Below are positions 13,171 to 19,063 of a stretch of 19,063 bases of DNA, in pieces. Source of the stretch: CAZGSG01 sp964528095 (GTDB lineage: Bacteria; Bacteroidota; Bacteroidia; Chitinophagales; Chitinophagaceae); NCBI GenBank assembly GCA_964528095.1, contig CAZGSG010000103.1:1-19063 (forward strand), written 5' to 3'. The notes under the pieces were generated by a model. The model searched no databases, had not been told where the DNA came from, and worked only from the letters and a program-made list of their open reading frames with translations. The first letter of the stretch is position 1; every line of letters begins with the position of its first letter. The translations under genes were made by a program, and so were the position numbers.

Positions 13171-14577
13171 ATGGCATTACACGCTAAAATAAAGGTACGC
13201 TGGGGATATATAGTAGCATTTTTTATGTTGCTTGTTTCTTATTTTATGATCTTTTATATTATTCAGCAGCTATCTACAAAGATGTCGAACGTATCAAATT
13301 CCCACACCGTTATAAATACACTGGAATCTATCAAAGCCGAGATCACCGATGCGGAAACAGGAGTGAGGGGATATATTATCACAAGCGATACAAGATTTTT
13401 AAAACCGTATAATACAGGATCAAAAAATGTGATTCCTTTATACAGGGAGTTACGCAGGCTTACCACAGAGCAGCCCATGTACCGTAAGCAGCTTGATACG
13501 CTGGGCTCATTGCTCACCCGGAAGCTTGCTCATCTTGCTTATTCCATCAGGACCTACCAGGTTGGGGGATTTATTATTACCCCTGAAATGCGGGCCAGGC
13601 GTGACAACAGTAAAACTGAAATGGACAGTATCCGGTCAATGGTAGCCAAATTACAGGAGCAGGAAAAATATTTAATGTCGGACCGCACCAGTACATTAAA
13701 CACTGTTTTTAATGGCACAGAGATCATCACCATCGCCTCGCTTATGATTGCACTGATTACCATTTTCTATTCGCTTATTACATACAACAGGGAGAAAAGA
13801 GGAAAGGAAGTGGCTGATAAAAATGCATCTTCCTATAGTATTCAGCTGGAGGCGAGAGTAAATGAACTAAATAAAGTGAACAGGGAGCTAGAGGAATTAA
13901 AAAGCATTGAAAAATTTGCATCTACGGGCCGTATTTCCAGGACAATAGCCCATGAGGTAAGAAATCCGCTTACCAATATCTCGCTGGCAACCGAGCAACT
14001 TAAAGAAATTAGTACGCCTGGTGATGAATCTGCATTATTGCTGGATATGATCAGCAGAAATGCCGTCCGTATTAATCAAATGGTATCGGATCTTCTGAAC
14101 TCAACACGTTTTGCCCAATTGGATTTTACAAAGGTCAATATAAATGACCTGCTTGATGAGACGCTTGAGCTGGCCAGGGACAGGATCGGCTTAAGCCAGG
14201 CGCTGGTGAAGAAAAACTATGATAAAGAAATTTGCGAAATAACGGTTGACAGGGAAAAGATAAAGCTTGCATTTCTCAACATCATTGTGAATGCCATAGA
14301 GTCTATGAATAAAGGAGAGGGTATTCTCGAGATCAGCACATCCAATCATAATGGTCAATGTATAATAGATTTTAAGGACAATGGTGTGGGAATGGACGAG
14401 GACACGCTTCAGAAACTATTCGAACCTTATTTTACGGTAAAACCAAAAGGGAATGGTCTGGGACTTACGAATTCCCAAAATATCATACTTAACCACAAAG
14501 GTTATATAAGCGTAAAAAGTAAATACGGAGAAGGAAGTGTATTTACGATAACATTAAGTGAAAAATCGGATACCTAA
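13171..14577 (+). CDS. Membrane sensor histidine kinase with CHASE3 domain
   Basis: 468 residues. TM1 lies at about 12-33, then a periplasmic CHASE3 domain (about 40-175, with DAETGVRGYIITSD near 60-73), TM2 at about 184-205, a coiled-coil linker (about 215-248), the HisKA dimerisation domain with H261 in IAHEVRNPLTN, and the HATPase domain with N374 in NAIES, DNGVG (403-407), FEPYFTVKP and GNGLGL. All catalytic boxes are intact, so it should autophosphorylate. The arrangement is of the NtrB-like class that pairs with NtrC-type regulators, and one lies 600 bp downstream. It converges on the REC-only gene with 9 nt between them and is not in an operon with either regulator. The ligand is unknown. 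Confidence 0.95.
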   Translation: MALHAKIKVRWGYIVAFFMLLVSYFMIFYIIQQLSTKMSNVSNSHTVINTLESIKAEITDAETGVRGYIITSDTRFLKPYNTGSKNVIPLYRELRRLTTEQPMYRKQLDTLGSLLTRKLAHLAYSIRTYQVGGFIITPEMRARRDNSKTEMDSIRSMVAKLQEQEKYLMSDRTSTLNTVFNGTEIITIASLMIALITIFYSLITYNREKRGKEVADKNASSYSIQLEARVNELNKVNRELEELKSIEKFASTGRISRTIAHEVRNPLTNISLATEQLKEISTPGDESALLLDMISRNAVRINQMVSDLLNSTRFAQLDFTKVNINDLLDETLELARDRIGLSQALVKKNYDKEICEITVDREKIKLAFLNIIVNAIESMNKGEGILEISTSNHNGQCIIDFKDNGVGMDEDTLQKLFEPYFTVKPKGNGLGLTNSQNIILNHKGYISVKSKYGEGSVFTITLSEKSDT

Positions 14578-14586
14578 GTGTGGAAA

Positions 14587-14970
14587 TTATTCTACAGAAA
14601 TTATTTTTTCCACTGTTTTAATAATAATCTCTCTGGTAAAAGGTTTTCCTATAAAAAAATCAACCCCTTCATTATAAGCTTTTTCACGATCAGATGAAGT
14701 ATCGTGTGCAGTGATCATAATGATCGTAGAATTGGGCATTTGTTCTTTAAACTGGCGAATATGATCTACCCCTCTTCCATCGGGCAGGTGATTATCCAGG
14801 AAAATAAGGGAGGGAGGGTCGGTTCTTAATTTCTCTTCTGCATCAGTGAGATTGGTGACATATTCCGCATCAATGTTTTTATATTTTAATATGCCCTTAA
14901 GCAGATAGCAAATATCTACTTCATCATCAATGATGAGGGCGCGCGGCTTGTTAATATTTATATCTTCCAT
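14587..14970 (-). CDS. Single-domain response regulator (REC only)
   Basis: 127 residues from ATG at 14970, a complete receiver domain and nothing else. It has the acidic pair D15/D16, phosphoacceptor D59 in IFLDNHLPDG, T87 in MITAHD and K109 in GKPF. With no output domain it probably relays phosphate or acts by binding a partner. An in-frame ATG at 15033 would add 21 residues not belonging to the domain and lies only about 2 nt from the predicted sigma54 start site, so 14970 is preferred. It sits between a histidine kinase and an NtrC-type regulator and is transcribed away from the latter, so a phosphorelay or a branched pathway with them is likely. Confidence 0.9.
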   Translation of the reverse strand: MEDININKPRALIIDDEVDICYLLKGILKYKNIDAEYVTNLTDAEEKLRTDPPSLIFLDNHLPDGRGVDHIRQFKEQMPNSTIIMITAHDTSSDREKAYNEGVDFFIGKPFTREIIIKTVEKIISVE

Positions 14971-15045
14971 TATTCCTTCAGAGACCGAATTAAAGAATGA
15001 ATCTACATTTTTCACAATATAAGTGTTTCCCAATAGTCATATACG

Positions 15046-15061
15046 GGCAATTTTATTGCCA
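15046..15061 (-). promoter_or_regulatory. Candidate sigma54 promoter for the REC-only regulator
   Basis: The minus strand reads TGGCAATAAAATTGCC: TGGCA and TTGC both fit and the spacing is GG-N10-GC. The predicted start near 15035 gives a leader of about 65 nt to the ATG at 14970. A sigma54 activator gene is divergently encoded next to it. Confidence 0.5.
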
Positions 15062-15104
15062 AAATGAAAAACACGGGGAGATTATTCGTCAAAACGCATA
15101 ACTC

Positions 15105-15120
15105 CGGCATGATTTGGGCA
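15105..15120 (+). promoter_or_regulatory. Candidate weak sigma54-like promoter for the NtrC-type gene
   Basis: CGGCATGATTTGGGCA keeps GG-N10-GC and GGCAT but has GGGC where TTGC is expected. The predicted start is near 15131, 50 nt before the ATG. It is a weaker match than its divergent partner. Confidence 0.3.
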
Positions 15121-15180
15121 TGTTAAAATATCTAGTAGCCCAAAAAGCTTTAATTTTAGTATTCTACAAACCTTCTTAGT

Positions 15181-16608
15181 ATGAGCAATAAAATCCTCAT
15201 TATTGACGATGACATGGATTTATGTACACTGCTGTCAAGATTTCTTTCCAAAAACGGTTATGAGACGGATATGGCCCATTCCGGCGCCAAAGGAATAGCC
15301 AAGTTTGCTGAAAACAGGTATGATGTGGTCATCTGCGATTACCGGCTTGGTGATATGGAAGGTATCAACGTACTGACTGCATTACGCAAGGAAAACCCCA
15401 ATGTGATCGTACTCATGATCACCGGCTATTCAGATATAAAAACGGCAGTAGAGGTCATTAAATTAGGGGCATTCGATTATATAGCCAAGCCACTTATACC
15501 TGATGAGGTATTAAGTGTGTTGAATAAGGCCATCAACCAGCCGGCCGGAGGTAATCAATTGGCGGATACGGCTGCTGATATGGGAATGAAACGCAAGGCG
15601 GGTGCTAAAATAGCCCACGGCAATGACCAGGTAATGGTGGGTTCATCTCCTGCGACAAAAGCACTTTACGATCAGATCAATATCGTGGCGGCTACAAATT
15701 ATAGTATCATTTTATATGGTGAAAGCGGTACAGGTAAAGAAGTGATCGCAAAAACGATACATGACCTGAGTAACAGGAGCAGCAAGCCTTTTGTGGCAAT
15801 GGACTGCGGCACATTATCAAAAGAACTGGCAGGGAGTGAGCTGTTTGGTCACGTCAAAGGCGCATTTACCGGCGCGTTGCAGGATAAGGAAGGACATTTT
15901 GAACTGGCCGATGGCGGTACTTTATTTCTTGATGAAGTCGGGAATCTTTCCCTTGATGTACAGGCAACTTTATTGCGGGTAATACAGGAGCGCAAGTTTA
16001 AACGAGTGGGTGGCAATAAAGAAATGAATACCGATGTCCGCATCATTGTAGCTTCCAACGAAAACCTGCAGGAAGCGTATAGAAAAGGAAAATTCAGGGA
16101 AGATCTGTATCACCGCTTTAACGAATTTTCCATTAACCTGCCGCCACTGAGAAGCCGGAAAGATGATATACTGGCTTTTGCTGATTTCTTCTTAAAAAAG
16201 ACGACAGCCGAATTACAAAAGGACCTGAAAGGTTTTGATGAAAGCGTACTACAAACATTTTTACAATATTCATGGCCCGGCAATCTGCGCGAGTTCAGGA
16301 ACGTGGTAAGAAGAGCAGTATTGCTTACACCCGCGGGAGAAAAAATCACTTCTGCATCACTGCCCTGGGAAATTACTAATAGCAATCCCCTTGTTCAGAG
16401 TACAGAAACAAACACACAACCTGTACAGGCAGTTGCTGCTGCGCCAAAACGTGAGTTGGATCTGAAAGACGCGGCCAGCAAAGCGGAGTACGAAACCATT
16501 ATGGCAGTACTGCAACAGGTCAATTTTAATAAAAAGAAGGCCGCCGAAGTACTTAATATTGACCGGAAGACACTGTATAATAAAATTAAAAACTTCCAGG
16601 AGCAATAA
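15181..16608 (+). CDS. NtrC-family sigma54-dependent response regulator (REC - AAA+ - Fis HTH)
   Basis: 475 residues. The receiver domain (about 1-118) has acidic D10/D11, phosphoacceptor D53 in VICDYRLGD, T81 and K103. The AAA+ domain (about 150-380) has Walker A GESGTGKE (180-187), the sigma54-contact loop GAFTGA (227-232), Walker B GGTLFLDE (245-252) and the FREDLYHRF sensor region. After a Gln/Ala-rich linker comes the Fis-type helix-turn-helix KKKAAEVLNIDRKTLYNKIK at the C-terminus. An intact GAFTGA means it should open sigma54-RNA polymerase complexes. The likely partner is the CHASE3 kinase 600 bp upstream. Candidate targets in the window are genes with GG-N10-GC elements, including possibly its own promoter and the divergent REC gene. 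Confidence 0.96.
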   Translation: MSNKILIIDDDMDLCTLLSRFLSKNGYETDMAHSGAKGIAKFAENRYDVVICDYRLGDMEGINVLTALRKENPNVIVLMITGYSDIKTAVEVIKLGAFDYIAKPLIPDEVLSVLNKAINQPAGGNQLADTAADMGMKRKAGAKIAHGNDQVMVGSSPATKALYDQINIVAATNYSIILYGESGTGKEVIAKTIHDLSNRSSKPFVAMDCGTLSKELAGSELFGHVKGAFTGALQDKEGHFELADGGTLFLDEVGNLSLDVQATLLRVIQERKFKRVGGNKEMNTDVRIIVASNENLQEAYRKGKFREDLYHRFNEFSINLPPLRSRKDDILAFADFFLKKTTAELQKDLKGFDESVLQTFLQYSWPGNLREFRNVVRRAVLLTPAGEKITSASLPWEITNSNPLVQSTETNTQPVQAVAAAPKRELDLKDAASKAEYETIMAVLQQVNFNKKKAAEVLNIDRKTLYNKIKNFQEQ

Positions 16609-16707
16609 TATTTCTGGGAGTATTACCATTTTGTAATTAGCGCTTTAAGGGCATATTATTTGTACATACTCTCCGTGTGGCGTTAGTAAGGATGATAAAG
16701 TGCTAAA

Positions 16708-16726
16708 TTTCTCCCTGTTGGAGAAA
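16708..16726 (+). repeat. Perfect 7-bp hairpin in the spacer after the NtrC-type gene
   Basis: TTTCTCC, loop CTGTT, GGAGAAA. It lies 100 nt past the regulator stop and about 70 nt before the next start codon. There is no T tract. A second short inverted repeat (CGCCT/AGGCG, 16758-16776) sits just before the next gene. Either may be a leader or weak terminator. Confidence 0.35.
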
Positions 16727-16796
16727 ACGCTTTATATCTATTTCATTTCCCGGAAAGCGCCTGACCAGTAGAGGCGTTAATCTTATTCTATCAATC

Positions 16797-17096
16797 ATGA
16801 AATCGATTTTATTGATTCTTGCCATTTCAGCCCTTATTATTAACCAGTCTTATAAAAAGAAAGCTGCCGCGGTTTATTTTGGTGAATTACCGAAAGAAAA
16901 TACAAAATCAGCAAGGCCGGCATACAAAGAAAATTTCGCCGCCAGGGAGATGGAAATGTTTAAAAAGGCTGGACCGGTCTCCGGATCTGATAATTATTCT
17001 TTGTGGTTGCTGGCCCTACCGCAACCTGCTTCACACAAGACTGTACTCAATGAAAATAGCCTGATCAGTTTTGCCGGTTATGGAACCAGCCGTTAA
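16797..17096 (+). CDS. Small exported protein of unknown family (99 aa)
   Basis: The family is not recognised. Residues 1-18 (MKSILLILAISALIINQS) look like a signal peptide, followed by a basic stretch YKKKAAA. The mature part has a charged amphipathic segment (about 38-57, AREMEMFKKAG) and a C-terminal part with DNYSLWLLALPQPASHK and ISFAGYGTSR. There are no Cys, metal or catalytic motifs. The gene lies 48 nt upstream of the lipoprotein dehydrogenase gene on the same strand, so they may share a transcript and the protein may be a periplasmic partner; this is inference from position only. Confidence 0.6.
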   Translation: MKSILLILAISALIINQSYKKKAAAVYFGELPKENTKSARPAYKENFAAREMEMFKKAGPVSGSDNYSLWLLALPQPASHKTVLNENSLISFAGYGTSR

Positions 17097-17144
17097 CAAT
17101 TGATTTTTACCCAAAATCCATTCAAGCCATCTCAATTATTCAAT

Positions 17145-18479
17145 ATGAAGTATAATTTCTATTCATTCATTTTTGCTTCTCTTCTGTTAGCCTGTAATAA
17201 CCAGGCTTCTTCTGAAAAAAAAGAAGATGATACTTCAACAGGTACTGATAAAACAGCACTGGTAACTGGCACGGATACATTGCCTGCTCCGTACGCGACA
17301 AAATCATCTACAAAATTCAGTAAGGTGATTGGCTGGAAGGAAGGTAACAAACCCCTGGCCCCCGAAGGTTTTGTGGTAAGTAAATTCGCAGATAGCCTGG
17401 ATAATCCCCGCTGGATCTATGTGGCAGATAACGGAGATGTATTTGTATCAGAAGCGAATACAGAACTGAAAGGAGTAAAGAAGGTACTGGCTGATGTAAC
17501 AGGAAGAAGCAAATCCCAGAATTTTAGTAAGGGAGCAAACCATATACTTTTGTTCAGGGACAAGAATAAAGATGGTATACCTGAAAGTAAGACCGTATTA
17601 CTGGATGAATTGAAACAGCCATTGGGAATGCTGCAGATTGGTAATAAGTTCTATGTGGCCAATACGGACGCGCTTATTGAGTTTCCTTATAACGAAGGCC
17701 AGGGAGCGATAACCGGTGACGGAAAAAAGATAGTGACGCTGCCGGCTGGTGGTTACAATAATCACTGGACAAGGAATATTATAACCAATTCAAAAAAAGA
17801 CAGGATCTATATTTCGGTAGGCTCCGGAAGCAATGTTGCAGAACATGGTTTGGACAATGAAATAAGAAGAGCGGGTATACTTGAAGTAAACCTGGATGGA
17901 ACCAATGAGAAAGTATATGCCAGCGGCTTACGTAACCCCGTAGGTATGGCATGGGCTCCCGGCACTCAAACACTTTGGACCGCGGTGAATGAAAGGGATG
18001 AATTAGGTGATGAACTGGTACCCGACTATATTACCAGTGTAAAAGAAGGAGGGTTTTATGGATGGCCGTTCTCCTATTTTGGTCAGCATGAAGACCCGCG
18101 AATGAAAGATAATCAACGGCCTGACCTTGTACAAAAAGCGATCGTTCCCGATGTTGCGCTCGGCGCTCATACGGCTTCTCTTGGTCTTGCATTTTATAAT
18201 AAGAATGTGTTCCCCGCAAAATACCAAAATGGGGCTTTTGTGGGACAACACGGTTCCTGGAACAGGTCTCAGCTGGCGGGTTATAAAGTAGTATTTGTTC
18301 CTTTTAAAGACGGTAAGCCAGCAGGAAAAATGGAAGACTTTCTGACCGGTTTTATAGCCAATGCCGATAAGGGTGAGGTATACGGCAGGCCGGTAGGCGT
18401 AGCGGTATTGTCAGATGGGTCGATGCTGGTAGCGGATGATGCCAGTAATTGTATCTGGCGCATCAGTTATAAAAAATAA
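17145..18479 (+). CDS. Lipoprotein of the PQQ-dependent sugar (sorbosone) dehydrogenase family
   Basis: 444 residues from ATG at 17145. The N-terminus MKYNFYSFIFASLLLACNNQ is a lipoprotein signal with lipobox LLAC (C17), followed by a Ser/Thr/Glu-rich spacer up to about residue 60. The rest is a beta-propeller of the GSDH/sorbosone dehydrogenase type: PEGFVVSKFADSLDNPRWIY, GANHILLFRDKNKDG, NHWTRNI, GSGSNVAEHG, GLRNPVGMAWAPGT, WTAVNERDELGDELVPDY, GGFYGWPFSYFGQ, GQHGSWNRS and GRPVGVAV. Members oxidise aldoses in the periplasm with PQQ as cofactor; PQQ synthesis genes are not in the window. A frame from a TTG at 17100 is ignored because the lipoprotein signal sets the start. Confidence 0.92.
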   Translation: MKYNFYSFIFASLLLACNNQASSEKKEDDTSTGTDKTALVTGTDTLPAPYATKSSTKFSKVIGWKEGNKPLAPEGFVVSKFADSLDNPRWIYVADNGDVFVSEANTELKGVKKVLADVTGRSKSQNFSKGANHILLFRDKNKDGIPESKTVLLDELKQPLGMLQIGNKFYVANTDALIEFPYNEGQGAITGDGKKIVTLPAGGYNNHWTRNIITNSKKDRIYISVGSGSNVAEHGLDNEIRRAGILEVNLDGTNEKVYASGLRNPVGMAWAPGTQTLWTAVNERDELGDELVPDYITSVKEGGFYGWPFSYFGQHEDPRMKDNQRPDLVQKAIVPDVALGAHTASLGLAFYNKNVFPAKYQNGAFVGQHGSWNRSQLAGYKVVFVPFKDGKPAGKMEDFLTGFIANADKGEVYGRPVGVAVLSDGSMLVADDASNCIWRISYKK

Positions 18480-18481
18480 GG

Positions 18482-18497
18482 TGGCATAATAGATGCT
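18482..18497 (+). promoter_or_regulatory. Candidate sigma54-like promoter for the cupin gene
   Basis: TGGCATAATAGATGCT has TGGCAT and GG-N10-GC spacing with one mismatch (ATGC for TTGC). It starts 3 nt after the dehydrogenase stop codon. The predicted start near 18508 gives a leader of about 77 nt. Confidence 0.4.
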
Positions 18498-18584
18498 TCA
18501 TATAATTGAGCTTTGAGAATAAGGTGGTGGGAAGGAGCTATTTTAAAAAGTAGACGTTGATCACTATATCTTAAAAAAAATTAT

Positions 18585-18983
18585 ATGGAACTGAAACGTA
18601 ATGATGCAACGGCTAATCGCCCGGAAGGAGACAGGGTTATTGATGGTACCTATGTATTTATTGATATCCCCGGGTTTATAGATCAACTTACAAAAGAAAA
18701 AGCCTGGGAAAAGAATGACCGTAATGCAATAACCGTATTTAAGGCAGAGAATATGACAATGGTCATTTCGGCTTTACAAAAGGGGGCTGAACTGGCAGAT
18801 AATTCAGTTGATGGGTTTATTACAATACAGGTAATTAAAGGAAGGGTACGGATTAAAACACCAGATGGCGATATAGATGCGGAAGAAAAACAGATCATTA
18901 CATTTCATCCCGCCGTTAATCACTCTGTAATAGCATTGTCTGATGCATACATATTACTGACCAACTATACGAAAAATCTATAA
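18585..18983 (+). CDS. Small cupin-fold protein
   Basis: 132 residues, cytoplasmic (no signal). The pattern RNAITVFKAENMTMVISALQKGAELADNSVDG, then TIQVIKGRVRIKTPDGDIDAEEKQIITFHPAVNHSVIALSDAYILLT is a single conserved beta-barrel cupin, with the typical Gly turn in IKGRV and PxxxxHS in motif 2. The metal-binding His-x-His of motif 1 is absent (only the motif-2 His remains), so metal catalysis is doubtful and a binding or regulatory role is likelier. It is monocistronic, probably under its own promoter. Its last 6 nt overlap the end of a convergent histidine-kinase gene. Confidence 0.82.
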   Translation: MELKRNDATANRPEGDRVIDGTYVFIDIPGFIDQLTKEKAWEKNDRNAITVFKAENMTMVISALQKGAELADNSVDGFITIQVIKGRVRIKTPDGDIDAEEKQIITFHPAVNHSVIALSDAYILLTNYTKNL

Positions 18984-19063
18984 ATTATCTGTACATGTTA
19001 ATGAGTAGGGCTGGAGGATAAATTTGAATGCCGTTCCCTGGTTGATCTCACTTTCTATTTCCA
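18978..19063 (-). CDS. C-terminal end of a sensor histidine kinase (partial)
   Basis: Reading the minus strand inward from the window edge gives 27 codons then TAG: EIESEINQGTAFKFILQPY followed by SLTCTDNL. The piece IESEINQGTAFKFIL matches the end of an HATPase domain (the ...SEVGxGTxFxFxLP block after the G2 box). The N-terminal part lies outside the window, so the sensor type is unknown. It overlaps the 3' end of the cupin gene by 6 nt on the opposite strand. Confidence 0.65.
   Translation of the reverse strand, partial: EIESEINQGTAFKFILQPYSLTCTDNL

Noticed and set aside
1..19063. CRISPR array, tRNA/rRNA, transposase or phage genes
   Set aside because: I looked for regularly spaced repeats and for protein motifs of integrases or transposases and saw none; I did not see any tRNA-like cloverleaf, though short RNAs cannot be excluded by eye.

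Overview
The window looks like chromosomal DNA of a Bacteroidota species, most likely family Chitinophagaceae. This is inferred from the protein families (S46 dipeptidyl peptidase, Obg GTPase without the C-terminal OCT domain, DUF1328 and DUF5670 mini membrane proteins, PA2169-type four-helix protein), from weak or absent Shine-Dalgarno sequences, and from TAnnTTTG-type -7 boxes in front of two housekeeping-type genes. No rRNA, tRNA, CRISPR array, transposase or prophage gene was seen.

Layout. 1-2.7 kb: two minus-strand housekeeping-type genes, a truncated S46 peptidase and obgE. 2.7-3.23 kb: a gene-poor spacer with degenerate palindromes and a possible broken mini-gene. 3.23-11.3 kb: a stress and DNA-repair island holding a small Lys/Pro-rich protein plus DUF1328, Ku followed by separate LigD-type phosphoesterase and polymerase proteins (no ligase domain), a Cys-rich DUF326 copper-binding-type protein, a small protein of the family often labelled 'phosphoribosylpyrophosphate synthetase', a PA2169-type protein, topoisomerase IB, two tandem PNPOx-like proteins, an FAD oxidoreductase and a DUF5670 peptide. 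11.4-12.9 kb: a cytoplasmic GH13 alpha-amylase. 13.2-16.6 kb: a CHASE3 histidine kinase, a REC-only response regulator and an NtrC-type sigma54 activator. 16.8-19.06 kb: a small exported protein, a lipoprotein of the PQQ sugar-dehydrogenase family, a cupin, and the last 27 codons of a second histidine kinase on the minus strand.

Main discovery candidate. Four transcription units of the island (the 67-aa gene plus DUF1328, Ku-PE-Pol, topoisomerase IB, DUF5670) share an upstream element GGCAY-N5-TTTCA-N-TA, with identical internal spacing and lying 20-22 nt before the start codon. Its -24/-12-like geometry resembles sigma54 promoters, but the -12 GC is TC in all four. Other units (the 'PRPP-synthetase-like'/DUF326 pair, the PNPOx pair, both response regulators, the cupin) have GG-N10-GC elements closer to classical sigma54 promoters. 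Together with the GAFTGA-bearing activator this suggests a coordinated stress regulon, not previously described as far as I know, joining end joining, topoisomerase IB and small envelope proteins. The element is read directly from sequence; the sigma factor and the stimulus are inference.

Several small genes and gene starts come from direct reading: the 56-aa DUF1328 and 56-aa DUF5670 genes, a TTG start for the phosphoesterase gene, and shortened starts for the topoisomerase, PNPOx, FAD oxidoreductase, REC regulator, PRPP-like and lipoprotein genes.
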